DNA of 64,000 nucleotides, taken from assembly GCA_964545855.1 (NCBI GenBank), contig CAZJHD010000003.1, positions 131,765 through 195,764 on the forward strand, written 5' to 3'. The notes under the pieces were generated by a model. The model was not told the DNA's origin and made no database searches. It was given only the letters and a program-made list of their open reading frames with translations. The stretch comes from CAZJHD01 sp964545855. GTDB taxonomy: Bacteria > Planctomycetota > UBA1135 > JACQFD01. Positions 41,881 through 51,250 of the stretch are shown here, in pieces (the stretch's first letter is position 1; every line of letters starts with the position of its first letter). The translations under genes and the position numbers were made by a program.

Positions 41881-42584
41881 TCTCGTCGGAGGCCGGGAAC
41901 GAGGCGCTCCACGGCGTCGCGGAAGCGCACACGGGCGCGGAAGAGGCGGGACATCACGGTGCCGACCGAGATGTCGAGCACCTCGGCGATCTCCCGGTAT
42001 TCGAGACCCTCGTACTCGCGCAGCACGAGCACCGTGCGGAAGATCGGCGGGATGCGCTCGAGCGCGCGGCGCGCGACGCGGCCCATGTCGTCGCGCTCGA
42101 CCGCCCGATCCGGCCGCGCCGGGTCGTCGTGGTGCGGCGGCGCCAGCACCGCCGGGTCCTCGACGCCGATCGTCTTGCGTCGCCGTCGCGCTTGGTGGTG
42201 GTCGTTCGCGACGTTCGCGGCGATGCGGTAGAGCCAGGTGTAGAACTGGGAGTCGCCGCGGAAGGAATCGAGTCTGCGGAACGCCTTGACGAAGGCTTCC
42301 TGCGCCGCGTCCTCCGCATCGTCCGCGTCGCGCAGCACGCGGAAGCAGAGCGCGTGGATCCGGTGCTTGTGGCGGTCGACCAGCTCGCGGTAGGCCGCCT
42401 CGTCCCCGCCGCGCGCGCGCTCGACGAGCTCCGGATCCGTCACCCCCTCGAAGGACGCCCGGTGGGCGTCGGTCTCGGCGAAGATCGGGGAGGCGAGGGC
42501 GGACATGGGCGCGCTTCGACGAGCTCGATCCTCTCGCATTCCCGTGCGCTCCGGCTCGCCGGGCGGCTTCGGCTCCGAGTTCAT
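41877..42584 (-). CDS. ECF-type RNA polymerase sigma factor (RpoE-like)
   Basis: The 235-residue protein has sigma region 2 (ELVERARGGDEAAYRELVDRH, ALCFRVLRDADDAEDAAQEAFVKAFRRL, SFRGDSQFYTWLYRIAANVANDH) and region 4 (IPPIFRTVLVLREYEGLEYREIAEVLDISVGTVMSRLFRAR), with no region 3, as expected for ECF sigma factors. The first 40 residues are not conserved, and starts at 42539 or 42506 are possible. The downstream anti-sigma gene overlaps it. Targets are unknown. Confidence 0.92.
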   Translation of the reverse strand: MNSEPKPPGEPERTGMREDRARRSAPMSALASPIFAETDAHRASFEGVTDPELVERARGGDEAAYRELVDRHKHRIHALCFRVLRDADDAEDAAQEAFVKAFRRLDSFRGDSQFYTWLYRIAANVANDHHQARRRRKTIGVEDPAVLAPPHHDDPARPDRAVERDDMGRVARRALERIPPIFRTVLVLREYEGLEYREIAEVLDISVGTVMSRLFRARVRFRDAVERLVPGLRRD

Positions 42585-42644
42585 GGCCGGCCTACGGGCG
42601 CCGAGGCACCTCGGCGGGCGCGACGGGCCGAATCGACGTCGATG

Positions 42645-43967
42645 CTAGCGAGGACCTCCGTCCGCAAGTCCTTGTCCATTTGGGCTTTGCTCCGCCGCAG
42701 GGGCCGGGGATTCGGGCACCCGCGACAGGCGGTGGCCGAGCTTCTCCTTCTTCGTCCGGAGATAGCGGAGGTTCTGAGCGCGTGGCTCCGCCTCGATCGG
42801 GATCTGGTCGACGATCGAGAGACCGAACGCGTTCAGGCCCGCGAGCTTCTTCGGGTTGTTCGTGAGCAGGCGCATCTTCGACACACCGAGGTCGGCCAGC
42901 ATCTGCGCGCCGATCCCGTACTCGCGCATGTCCGGAGGGAAGCCGAGGGCTTCGTTCGCCTGCACGGTGTCGAGACCCTGATCCTGCAGGCGGTACGCGC
43001 GGAGCTTGTGCGCGAGACCGATCCCGCGCCCCTCGTGCCCGCGCATGTAGACGAGGACGCCGTGTCCCTCGTCGCGGATCGCGCGCAGCGCCGCCTGGAG
43101 CTGCGCGCCGCAATCGCAGCGGAGCGACCCGAACACGTCTCCCGTGAGGCACTCGCTGTGCACGCGCACGAGCGTCGGCTCCGCACGGCGCGGGAACTTC
43201 CCGTTCGGCTCCGTCTCGGGGAACCCGAGCGTGATGGCCAGGTGCTCGCTGTCGTCGACGGCGCAACGGTAGAGGTGGAGCCGGAAGTCCTCCGCTCCCT
43301 CGGGACCGAAGAGGGAGGGCATCGGCACCGACGTCTCGAGCCGCTCGATCAGGCGCTCGCGCTCGCGCCGGAAGCGGATCAGATCCTCGATGGAGCCGAT
43401 CATCAGGCCGTGCTGCGCGGCGAACTTCTCCAGATCCGGGAGGCGCGCCGGCTCGTCGTCCTCCTCGCGCAGGACCTCGCAGATCACGCCGGCCGGCTTC
43501 AGCCCCGCGAGCCGCGCGAGGTCGACGATCCCCTCGGTGTGTCCGGGGCGCACGAGGACGCCGCCCTCCCGGGCGCGCAGCGGGTGCACGTGGCCCGGGC
43601 GCACGAGGTCCTCGGGGCGGCAATCGTCGCGCATCGCCGTCTGGATCGTGTGGGCTCGCTCGCGGGCCGAGATGCCCGTCGTGATGCCGTCGCGGGCGTC
43701 GATCGTGACCGTGAAGCCCGTGCCGCGGCGCGTCGTGTTCACGACCGTCTGCGGGTGGAGCAGCAGGCGCCGGCACTGGTCGGCGCTCATCGCGAGGCAG
43801 ATCTCGCCCGCCGCGCGCCGCTGCATGAAGGAGACGATCTGCGGCGTGATCTTCTCCGCCGCGATGGCGACGTCGCCCTCGTTCTCGCGGCGCGGGTCGT
43901 CGACGAGGACGACCATGCGCCCGGCACGCAGCTCGTCGAGGAGCTCGGGAATGGTGGCGAAGGGCAC
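42645..43967 (-). CDS. ribBA: Bifunctional 3,4-dihydroxy-2-butanone 4-phosphate synthase / GTP cyclohydrolase II
   Basis: The 440-residue enzyme makes the two starting pieces of riboflavin. The N-terminal RibB domain shows VDDPRRENEGDVAIAAEKIT, RRGTGFTVTIDARDGITTG and RPGHVHPLRAREGGVLVRPG. The C-terminal RibA domain shows VRVHSECLTGDVFGSLRCDCG (zinc cysteines), YMRGHEGRGIGLAHK and MRLLTNNPKKLAGL. The C-terminal tail after RTKKEKLGH is short and proline-rich. No FMN riboswitch was recognised in the 97 bases upstream. Confidence 0.95.
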   Translation of the reverse strand: MPFATIPELLDELRAGRMVVLVDDPRRENEGDVAIAAEKITPQIVSFMQRRAAGEICLAMSADQCRRLLLHPQTVVNTTRRGTGFTVTIDARDGITTGISARERAHTIQTAMRDDCRPEDLVRPGHVHPLRAREGGVLVRPGHTEGIVDLARLAGLKPAGVICEVLREEDDEPARLPDLEKFAAQHGLMIGSIEDLIRFRRERERLIERLETSVPMPSLFGPEGAEDFRLHLYRCAVDDSEHLAITLGFPETEPNGKFPRRAEPTLVRVHSECLTGDVFGSLRCDCGAQLQAALRAIRDEGHGVLVYMRGHEGRGIGLAHKLRAYRLQDQGLDTVQANEALGFPPDMREYGIGAQMLADLGVSKMRLLTNNPKKLAGLNAFGLSIVDQIPIEAEPRAQNLRYLRTKKEKLGHRLSRVPESPAPAAEQSPNGQGLADGGPR

Positions 43968-44064
43968 GGCGAGGCCATGGTACCGCTCGCGCGCGCGCCG
44001 GGCAGGCGGGCCGGGAGCGGGCCACCCGTCCCCGGCGGGGCGGCCCTGCCTCCGCGCCGTCGCG

Positions 44065-45639
44065 CTACTTCCCCGACGGAATCGAGAAGTACTGCTCCCG
44101 CAGGGCCACCTGCTCCGGCTTCGCGTCGCCGCGGGGCTCCAGGCCGCCGCCGTCCGAACGCTTGCGGAGACCGATCGCGTCGAGGTGCGCGTCGAGGTCG
44201 GGGAGCTCCGTCCCGCGCACGAAGCGCGCCAGGAACGGATCGACGTCGACGCCCGTGGCGGCCCGGAAGATCTTCGGCAGCTCGTCCTCTCCGTAGCCGC
44301 GGCCCTTGGCGGCGTACTCGCGCATGAGGTGCTTCAGGACGTCGAAGAGCGTGCGCGCTCCCTTCGACGCGCGGCGGATCTCCAGGTCGACCGCGAAGAG
44401 GACCACGGGAGCCCTCTCGTAGGTCGCCGTGAGGAGCTCGAGGAAGTTCGTCCCCGTGATGCGCGCCCAGGCCCGGGACTGCTCCTCCAGCGAGCGCCGA
44501 GTCAGCATCCCGCGCATCATCCTCGAGTTCACGGTCGCGTCCTTCTGGGCCATGAGCCCGAAGAAGCGCTCGGCCGACCAGAGCTCCGCCTGCACGAGGA
44601 TCACGCCCGCGAGGTACTCCGTCGCGCCCTCGTTCATCCAGATCGTCGAGGAGTCGAAGAGCTTCGTCGGGTCGTGCTCCTCGAGCGCTTCCGCGTGGAT
44701 CCGTTCGGCGTTCCAGAGGTGGAGGAACTCGTGGGCGATCACGTGATGCGCTTCGGCGTCCTGCATGCCCGCCGGCAGGAGGATCAGCGTCGAGAACGTG
44801 TGCTCGAGACCGCCATTGCCGCCCTCCGGGAGGAAACCCAGGTGGAAGACGTAGCGGTCGTAGGGCATGCCGCCCATCGCGGCGACGGCGGCGCGCACGA
44901 TGCGCTCGCACTGGGCCGCGAGCTTCTCGGCGCGCTCGCGCGAGCAGCCGAGCGTCGCGACGCGATGGGGGACGCCGTCCACCTCGAAGGCGACCTCCTG
45001 CAGCCCGGAGCCCATCGTGAACGGCGTGTCCTCGAGCCTCCACCAGCTCTCGGCGCGGAAGAGGCCCTTCTCGTCCCGCGGAAGGTCCGTCGCGATCTTC
45101 CAGCCCTCCGGCAGCGTGAACGCCACCTCCGCGGGCCGCGCCAGCTCGCCCTCGACGAAGGCGAACAGCGATGCCCCGGTGACGTAGGCGAAGTCCGAAC
45201 GGATGCGGTTGCCTTCGACGTCGAGGATGAGGGGCGTGAAGTCCATCGGTCCGTCGGATGCGATCGCGGCGCGGTACTTCACCGTGACCGCGCCCGCGCT
45301 CTTCGGGCGCACGGTCCAGCGGATCGGATCGAAGTCCTCCTCGACGGGGAGGCGATCGCCGGCGGCGTCGAGCGCGTCGAAGGAGTCGACGAACTGGGAG
45401 AAGTCGGCCTGGTGATAGGCGCCCGGCGTCCATCGCGCGAGCCACACGTCGAAGGGCTTCGCGTCGCTACGGGGGATCGTCATCTCGACGTTCCATCGCG
45501 GCGGCTCCCGGTCGATCGAGACGCGGTAGCGGACGGCGGCGGCGCTCGCGGGCGCGGCGGCGGCCACCGGCGGCGCGGGAGCGGCCGTTGCCTGGGGAAG
45601 GAGCGCGAGGAGTGCCGGGAGCAGCGAGGCGTGGATCAT
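44065..45639 (-). CDS. M61-family glycyl-aminopeptidase-like metalloprotease
   Basis: The 524-residue protein has a signal peptide and fits family M61. An N-terminal beta domain (RYRVSIDREPPRWNVEMTI, LARWTPGAYHQADFSQFV) precedes the gluzincin core with GGLEHTFS, HVIAHEFLHLWNAERI (HExxH at 303-307) and the third zinc ligand in MNEGATEYLAG (E337). No PDZ domain follows, although many M61 proteins have one; the C-terminal part after about residue 430 is the usual helical segment (ARFVRGTELPDLDAHLDAIGL). It should act in the periplasm on short peptides. Confidence 0.88.
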   Translation of the reverse strand: MIHASLLPALLALLPQATAAPAPPVAAAAPASAAAVRYRVSIDREPPRWNVEMTIPRSDAKPFDVWLARWTPGAYHQADFSQFVDSFDALDAAGDRLPVEEDFDPIRWTVRPKSAGAVTVKYRAAIASDGPMDFTPLILDVEGNRIRSDFAYVTGASLFAFVEGELARPAEVAFTLPEGWKIATDLPRDEKGLFRAESWWRLEDTPFTMGSGLQEVAFEVDGVPHRVATLGCSRERAEKLAAQCERIVRAAVAAMGGMPYDRYVFHLGFLPEGGNGGLEHTFSTLILLPAGMQDAEAHHVIAHEFLHLWNAERIHAEALEEHDPTKLFDSSTIWMNEGATEYLAGVILVQAELWSAERFFGLMAQKDATVNSRMMRGMLTRRSLEEQSRAWARITGTNFLELLTATYERAPVVLFAVDLEIRRASKGARTLFDVLKHLMREYAAKGRGYGEDELPKIFRAATGVDVDPFLARFVRGTELPDLDAHLDAIGLRKRSDGGGLEPRGDAKPEQVALREQYFSIPSGK

Positions 45640-45651
45640 TTGCGGTGCGAG

Positions 45652-45670
45652 GGGGCCGGCCCCTACGGGG
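45652..45670. repeat. Overlapping GC palindromes
   Basis: GGGGCCGGCCCC (45652-45663) is a perfect 12-base palindrome. It overlaps CCCCTACGGGG (45660-45670), a hairpin with a three-base loop. The pair lies in the 67-base gap between the M61 protease start and the GYF-domain gene end. It may be a dispersed intergenic palindrome or a terminator for the upstream gene; one copy gives no way to decide. Confidence 0.3.
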
Positions 45671-45706
45671 CGGCTGCCCGCCCGTTGGCGACGGATCGGC
45701 GCGCGA

Positions 45707-46576
45707 TCAGGCCGTGGCGGGAGCGGCTCCGTCGATCTGTTCGACGACTCCGCGCGGCACGAGCTCGCGGTAGACCACGGCGCCTGCGAGGAGCACGACC
45801 GGCCACGCCACGAGGAGGCCGACGAAGCAGGCGAGGAAGCCGAGGACCAAGACGAGGAGGCTGACGATCCCCACCATCAGGAGCGAGCCGAACCGGTCCT
45901 GCGTGATGGCCCAGGAGTCTTGCAGGGCGTCCACGCCCGTGAGTCTCGCCCGGTCGGCGAGGGCGTAGTTGGTGGCGCCGAGCCGGATGAGCACGTAGAT
46001 CCCCGGCAGGATGCAGCAGATCGTGCCGACGAGGATGGCGATCTGTACCAAGAGGTTCGCAACGAGCGCGTCGGCGAATCGCTTGAAGCCGTCGAACATC
46101 TGCTCGAACCGGATCGAGCCGCCGTCGACGCGGCGGAGCGCGCAGGCCGCCATGCCGAGCATCAGGGGTCCTGTGACGAGGACGCCCAAGCCGCCCGTTC
46201 CCGCCATGATCGTTCCGCTGATGAGCCAGTAGACGAGCGCCTGCAGCGCGAAGGTCGGCTCGAAGAGCCCCCATGCCTTCGCGAAGACGTAGCCGACGTC
46301 GAGGTTCGGATCAGCCGCGGCGACGAGACGCGGCGTCTCGGCGCCGTCGATGGGCGCGAGGATCGCACCGGGCCCGCTGGCGGAGGCGCCGCCCGCATCG
46401 GCGAAGAGGGCCGAGAGATCCTCGAAGGAGCGCGCCGGCCGCCAGTCGCCGTTGCCGTCCTTCTCCACGAGCATCGACGGGACGAGCCGCCCTTCGCGGA
46501 TCCAACGGTGGAGCGTGTCGGTCTCGACGGGACCGAACTCTCGGCCGTCGAGTGCGCGCATGCGGTAGGTCGCCAT
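45707..46576 (-). CDS. GYF-domain membrane protein
   Basis: The 289-residue protein has an N-terminal GYF_2-like domain (YRMRALDGREFGPVETDTLHRWIREGRLVPSMLVEKDG, then WRPARSFEDLSALF), a linker with a poly-Ala/Gly stretch, and five to six membrane helices from about residue 110 (ALVYWLISGTIMAG, LVTGPLMLGMAACAL, LLVQIAILVGTICCILPGIYVLIRLGATNYAL). The last part resembles DUF975-type integral membrane domains. Such proteins are common in Planctomycetota and Myxococcota but unassigned in function. It lies 67 bases upstream of the M61 gene on the same strand. Confidence 0.75.
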   Translation of the reverse strand: MATYRMRALDGREFGPVETDTLHRWIREGRLVPSMLVEKDGNGDWRPARSFEDLSALFADAGGASASGPGAILAPIDGAETPRLVAAADPNLDVGYVFAKAWGLFEPTFALQALVYWLISGTIMAGTGGLGVLVTGPLMLGMAACALRRVDGGSIRFEQMFDGFKRFADALVANLLVQIAILVGTICCILPGIYVLIRLGATNYALADRARLTGVDALQDSWAITQDRFGSLLMVGIVSLLVLVLGFLACFVGLLVAWPVVLLAGAVVYRELVPRGVVEQIDGAAPATA

Positions 46577-46711
46577 GGAGCGGATAGGGGTGCGGGAGCC
46601 CGGGCCGGGGACGCTAGCGTTTCGCGATCGGAGCCGGAACGGGCCTTTTCGCGCAGAGTCCTGCGTGCGTGGCGACGCCCCGATCCTTCGCCGCCGCTAT
46701 CCTCCGGCCCG

Positions 46712-48832
46712 ATGCGAACGCTCCTCCTCGCCGCGTGCGCGGCGCTCGCGGCCGGCTGTCAGGGTGCGCCTCGACGCGATGGCGGCGATCCCGCCCGCGC
46801 GGCCTCCCTCGCCGCCATCGGCGTCGCGGAGGACCGCCGCGACGGGAGCTCCGTGCGGGTGCACCTCGCGTCGCTCGACCCCGTGGTGCGTGCGCGCGCC
46901 GCGCGCGCGGCGGGACGCCTGCGCGACGGGACCTTCGTTCCCGACTTGTCGCCTCTCGCTTCCGGCGCCGGCAGCGCGAGCGATCCGGACATCGAGGTTG
47001 CCCAGGAAGCGGTCTTCGCGATCGGCCTGCTGGGCCCCGACGGCGCGCTCGGCGTGCTTCGAGCCCTCCTCGCGAGCCGCGACGCGGCGCTTCGCGCCGT
47101 CGCCGCGGAGGCGCTCGGCCGAGCGAGCAGCGATCGCGTCGCGCTCGACGTGCTGCCGGCGCTGTCCGATGACACGCCCGCCGTCCGCGCCCAAGCGGCG
47201 CTCGCCCTCTTCCGGCTGGCGGGAGATCGATTCGCGGGGACGAAGGAGCTCGCGGCCGAGGAACGGCTTCGCGTCGTGGAGGCGCTCGCATCGGCCTCCG
47301 GTGCCGAGGGGGAGTCCGACGTGCGCTGGCGCGTCGTCTACGCGCTCGCCTCGCTGCGCGACCCTCGGGCCCGCCCCGCGCTGATCGACGCCCTGCGCGA
47401 CCAGGATCCCTTCGCGCGGCTCTTCGCGGCTCGGGGCCTCGGCGCGCTCCCGGCCGACGCCCTGACCTCGGCGGCTCTCGCGTCGGCGGCTCCCGACCCC
47501 GACGACCGCGTCGCCTGCGAGGTCGCGACGGCGATCGGCCGCCGTCCGAGCGCCGGTGGGGCCGCCGTCCTCACGGCCCTGCTCGACCGAGAGGCGGCCT
47601 TCGTGCGCCGCGCCGCCGTGCGCGCCATGGGGTTCCAGGCCGGCGACGCGGGAACCGTCGCTCCGTCCCTCGAGCGCGCGACGCGCGACGTCTCGCCCTC
47701 CGTGCGCGCCGAGGTCGCTCTCGCCGCCGCACGGCTGCGCGCGCCGGAGGTCGCGACCTTCCTCGACGAGCGTCTTGGCGACGAGAACGCCCTCGTCCGC
47801 GCACGAGCCGCCGAGGCGGCGGGGCTCCTCGAAGCGGACGCCGCGCTGCCGCGGCTCGAGCGCGCGCTGCGGGATCCCGACCACAGGGTCGCCGCGGCGG
47901 CGGCCACGGCGCTCGGGAGCGTCGCCGACGCGCGGGGTCAAGGGCTCCTGCGGAGGTCGCTCCTCCATCCGCGCGGTCTCGTCCGCGAGAACGCGGCGGA
48001 AGCGCTGCGCGCGCTGACGAAGGCGGGGATCACGCCCTCGGTCGACGACGTCCGCACGCTCCTCGATTCCATCGCCGGGGCGGGCACGGAGGACCTCGCG
48101 GAGGCCCGGGCCTCGCTCCTCGAGGCGCTCTCGGATCTCGAGCTCGCCCGGAAGCTCGCGCCCCTCGGCCGCAACGGCGCCGCGGCGACGAGCCCCGAGG
48201 AGGCCGGTCTCCGCGCGCGGATCGTGCTCGTGCTGATGGAATGCCTGGGGGAGGCCGATCCGACGGTGCGGGCGAACGCCCAGGCGGCTTGGAGAGCCTT
48301 GTTGCCGGAGGAGCCGATCCCCGTCGTCGCCGGGAAGGCGGCCCGTGAGCCTGCGATCCCCGGAGCGACCCTGGCTCCCTTCGACTCCTCCCCGCGCGTG
48401 CGCGTGCGCACCACGCGCGGCGACTTCGAGATGGAGCTCTTCGGCGACGATGCGCCCGTCCACGCCGAGAACTTCCTGCGTCTCGCCGCGGCGGGGGCCT
48501 ACGACGGCACGCCGTTCCATCGCGTCGAGCTGAACTTCGTGCTCCAGGGCGGCGATCACCTCGGCGACGGCACCGGCGCGCGCGCTGCGTCCGGAGGTCT
48601 CCTCCGCGACGAGATCAACCGCCGGCCCTTCCTGCGGGGCACCGTCGGGATGCCGAAGAGCGCCGTTCCCGACAGCGGCGGCTCGCAGATCTTCGTCTGC
48701 CACGTGCCGACGCCCCACCTGGACGGCCGCTACACGGCCTTCGGGCAGGTGCTCTCGGGGTGGGACGCGATCGATGCGATCGAGGTGGGCGACTCGATCC
48801 TCGGCGTCGACGTGCTCGACCCGGGCCGCTGA
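46712..48832 (+). CDS. HEAT-repeat lipoprotein fused to a cyclophilin-type peptidyl-prolyl isomerase
   Basis: The 706-residue protein has a lipobox (LLLAACAALAAGC) and about 12 HEAT-like repeats (for example VRARAARAAGRLRD, VRAQAALALFRLA, VRARAAEAAGLLEA), interrupted by a linker near residue 500. From about residue 570 a cyclophilin domain follows: RVRTTRGDFEMELFGDDAP, then YDGTPFHRVELNFVLQGGD (R, F, Q of the active site) and FLRGTVGMPKSA. Cyclophilins speed proline isomerisation during folding. Anchored outside the membrane, the HEAT solenoid probably recruits a partner. The start at 46712 fits the signal sequence. Confidence 0.85.
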   Translation: MRTLLLAACAALAAGCQGAPRRDGGDPARAASLAAIGVAEDRRDGSSVRVHLASLDPVVRARAARAAGRLRDGTFVPDLSPLASGAGSASDPDIEVAQEAVFAIGLLGPDGALGVLRALLASRDAALRAVAAEALGRASSDRVALDVLPALSDDTPAVRAQAALALFRLAGDRFAGTKELAAEERLRVVEALASASGAEGESDVRWRVVYALASLRDPRARPALIDALRDQDPFARLFAARGLGALPADALTSAALASAAPDPDDRVACEVATAIGRRPSAGGAAVLTALLDREAAFVRRAAVRAMGFQAGDAGTVAPSLERATRDVSPSVRAEVALAAARLRAPEVATFLDERLGDENALVRARAAEAAGLLEADAALPRLERALRDPDHRVAAAAATALGSVADARGQGLLRRSLLHPRGLVRENAAEALRALTKAGITPSVDDVRTLLDSIAGAGTEDLAEARASLLEALSDLELARKLAPLGRNGAAATSPEEAGLRARIVLVLMECLGEADPTVRANAQAAWRALLPEEPIPVVAGKAAREPAIPGATLAPFDSSPRVRVRTTRGDFEMELFGDDAPVHAENFLRLAAAGAYDGTPFHRVELNFVLQGGDHLGDGTGARAASGGLLRDEINRRPFLRGTVGMPKSAVPDSGGSQIFVCHVPTPHLDGRYTAFGQVLSGWDAIDAIEVGDSILGVDVLDPGR

Positions 48833-48956
48833 GCCGTCGTCGGGCCGAGGGCGGCCCGTGGCCCGGTGGCGGGCGGCCCTCACGCCGGCCCCCCTCCGCG
48901 GTCGATGCCTAGGACGTCTTGGCGCGCCGTTCCGAGGTCACCGCGGAGCTGCAACT

Positions 48957-50168
48957 GTGCGATCGGTTCTTCTCGTCCTGGGCCTGCTCGGTCTCTCGAT
49001 CTCCGTGCCCCTCGCGCACGAGTGGACGCTCGAGCGGGCCCGTCGTCAGCGGATCTCCGAGGAGACGCAGATCCTCGCCATCCGCCGCCAGCTCGAGTCT
49101 GCCCGTGCGTCGCTGGTCGAGCTCTCCGCTCTGAAGCAGGAGGCGCCCGAGCAGGTGAGCCGCGTTCGCCGCGTCGAGTCGACCCTCACCACCGTCGACA
49201 CGCGCCTCGATGCCGTCGGCGACCAGATCGAGCGGTCCCTCGAGTCGCTCCGTGCGCTCGAGCGGAAGACCACGATCCTCGAGACGAAGACGCGCGAGGG
49301 TGCGGCCCAGGAGGCGACGCGCGCCGTCGAGTCCGTGCGCGCCGACTTCGCGAGCCACCTGAGCACGGCCGAGTCGCGGCTGCGCGACGAGCTGCGCCGC
49401 ATGGAGGGCCCCGAGGCCGCCGCCCGCGAGAACCGCGACCTCGACGGGATGCGCTCCAGCATGCTGACGCCGATCGTGCAGCTGAACGGCACCGACACCG
49501 TCGGGAGCGGCGTCGTCCTCTACTCACGGAAGGACGCGGCCGGGAAGCCGGCCACCTACGTGGTCTCGTCCTATCACGTCGTGCGCAACATCCTCGCGGA
49601 GCTGCGCGACCCCGGCGATCGCACCAAGGGGATCCAGGTGAACGTCTACCCCGACGGCGCGCCGGTCTCCGAGCTGGCGGACGTGCTCGCCTTCGACGAG
49701 GAGAGCGACCTCGTGCTGCTGCAGCTCCGGGGAACCCAGATCCTTCCCTCCGTCGCGCGGCTCCTGCCGTCGCCGGAGCTCGCGCGCGTCTCCGTCTTCA
49801 CGCCGATCTACGCCGTCGGCTGTCCGCTCGGGAACGACCCGATCCCCACCTTCGGCGAGGTGGCGAGCGTGCGGAACGTCGTCGCGAAGCGGAACTACTG
49901 GATGATCAACGCGCCGACCTACTTCGGGAACTCGGGCGGCGGCGTGTTCCTCTCGCGCACGCACGAGCTCGTGGGGATCTTCTCGAAGATCTACACGCAC
50001 GGCGCGGGACGGCCGACCGTGATCCCGCACATGGGCCTCGCGACGCCCGTGGACGCCGTCGTCGCGTTCCTCGAGAAGAACGGCTACGGCTTCGTCGCCG
50101 CCGCGCCCGCGCCGCACGCCGCCGAGGCGTCGTCGAAGGACGCGAAGCCCGCCGGCGCGCCGCGCTGA
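48957..50168 (+). CDS. Trypsin-like serine protease with long coiled coil
   Basis: With GTG at 48957 the protein has 403 residues: a signal or anchor segment (VLLVLGLLGLSISVPLA), a coiled coil at about 25-160 (ESTLTTVDTRLDAVGDQIER and similar), and a chymotrypsin-fold protease. The catalytic triad is H207 (SSYHVV), D251 (EESDLVLL) and S326 (GNSGGG), all present, with the oxyanion-hole context FGNSGG. No PDZ domain follows, unlike DegP. The upstream GGAG at about 48944 supports the start. It should act outside the cytoplasm, possibly in quality control together with the cyclophilin protein just upstream. Confidence 0.8.
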   Translation: MRSVLLVLGLLGLSISVPLAHEWTLERARRQRISEETQILAIRRQLESARASLVELSALKQEAPEQVSRVRRVESTLTTVDTRLDAVGDQIERSLESLRALERKTTILETKTREGAAQEATRAVESVRADFASHLSTAESRLRDELRRMEGPEAAARENRDLDGMRSSMLTPIVQLNGTDTVGSGVVLYSRKDAAGKPATYVVSSYHVVRNILAELRDPGDRTKGIQVNVYPDGAPVSELADVLAFDEESDLVLLQLRGTQILPSVARLLPSPELARVSVFTPIYAVGCPLGNDPIPTFGEVASVRNVVAKRNYWMINAPTYFGNSGGGVFLSRTHELVGIFSKIYTHGAGRPTVIPHMGLATPVDAVVAFLEKNGYGFVAAAPAPHAAEASSKDAKPAGAPR

Positions 50169-50242
50169 GGGAGCGCGTCAGGGCGCCTGCGACAGCCCCG
50201 TCGCACTCGACGCTCGATCGAGCCCGCCGGTAGATTGCTCCG

Positions 50243-51250
50243 ATGATCGAGCGGCTGAAGATCCAGGGTTTCCGGATGCTGCGCGACGTCGACGTGCCGC
50301 TGCGGCCGCTGACGGTGCTGCTGGGGGAGAACAACTCGGGGAAGTCGAGCTTCCTACGAGCACTGCTTTGGGAATCCGAAGCGTGGACTTGGAAGCCGTC
50401 CCTCGCCTGGCAGTTCAACAATCTTGCGCAGATTCGCTTCGAGGTATCCGTTCGAAGAGGCGGACACCATGCACTTGCCGCATTCAGCGTGAACTTGAAT
50501 GGAGCAGTGATCGAGAGGAGCGAAGGCGATGTCCTGGCCGTAGTGGGACCAGAGCTCCGAAACGCTGCTCTGTTTGAGCTTCCCCGCACGGGACCAGTCC
50601 TTCGTGGTGAGGCACTGCAAGACACTGCGGGCTCGCCTGCGATGGACGAGGACGGGAGCACAATTCCCGCATTGCTGGATCACTATCTGAGGAAAGACCG
50701 AAAGCGTTTCGATCGCGTTGTCGACGCTGCGCGAGAGCACATCGATGGTCTGAAGGACCTGCATTTGGATGCTCTGTCCGGCTCGACTCGCGCCGTCGAG
50801 CTCGAGATCGAGAACGGCTTGCGGCTTCCGGCGAACGACGCCTCCGCCGGAGTGCGCACGATGCTGTTCTTCCTCGTGCTGGCGCACCACCCGACGCCTC
50901 CGTCCGTCGTCATGATCGAGGAGCCTGAGACGGGATTGCATCCACACCGGATGGCCGACGTGATGCAGATCCTTCGAGGAATGACGACGGGCGCCTTCGG
51001 TGCGCCGCCGGTGCAGGTGCTTGTCACGACGCATTCGCCCTACCTGCTGGATTCCGTCGACCTCGCGAAGGATCAGGTCCTCGTCTTCCGCCGCGGGCCC
51101 GACGGTGCGGCCCTCGTCGCACCGGCCGACGCCGAACGCCTCAAGAGCTACCTCGGTGAGTTCCTGCTGGGGGAGGTCTGGTACGCGAACGAGGAGACCG
51201 GCCTGATCGCAAGGGAGGGAGAACGCGGCGGCGAAGACGTCGTCTCGTGA
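50243..51250 (+). CDS. OLD-like AAA/ABC-type ATPase (first gene of a two-gene pair)
   Basis: The 335-residue ATPase belongs to the AAA_21/AAA_15 (OLD-like) group: ERLKIQGFRMLRDVDVPLRPLTVLLGENNSGKSSFLRALL with Walker A at 28-35, signature-like NDASAGVRTMLFF (198-210), Walker B SVVMIEEPETGLHP (about 221-234) and the switch histidine TTHSPYLLD (H264). It lacks a fused TOPRIM nuclease domain; that role may lie in the next gene, with which it shares a GTGA overlap. The stretch from about 50340 to 50830 has visibly more A/T at third positions than its neighbours, which suggests transfer. Such ATPase/nuclease pairs commonly serve in phage defence. Confidence 0.8.
   Translation: MIERLKIQGFRMLRDVDVPLRPLTVLLGENNSGKSSFLRALLWESEAWTWKPSLAWQFNNLAQIRFEVSVRRGGHHALAAFSVNLNGAVIERSEGDVLAVVGPELRNAALFELPRTGPVLRGEALQDTAGSPAMDEDGSTIPALLDHYLRKDRKRFDRVVDAAREHIDGLKDLHLDALSGSTRAVELEIENGLRLPANDASAGVRTMLFFLVLAHHPTPPSVVMIEEPETGLHPHRMADVMQILRGMTTGAFGAPPVQVLVTTHSPYLLDSVDLAKDQVLVFRRGPDGAALVAPADAERLKSYLGEFLLGEVWYANEETGLIAREGERGGEDVVS

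Noticed and set aside
43968..44064. An FMN riboswitch upstream of ribBA
   Set aside because: The short gap does not contain the conserved FMN-aptamer blocks as far as I can read.
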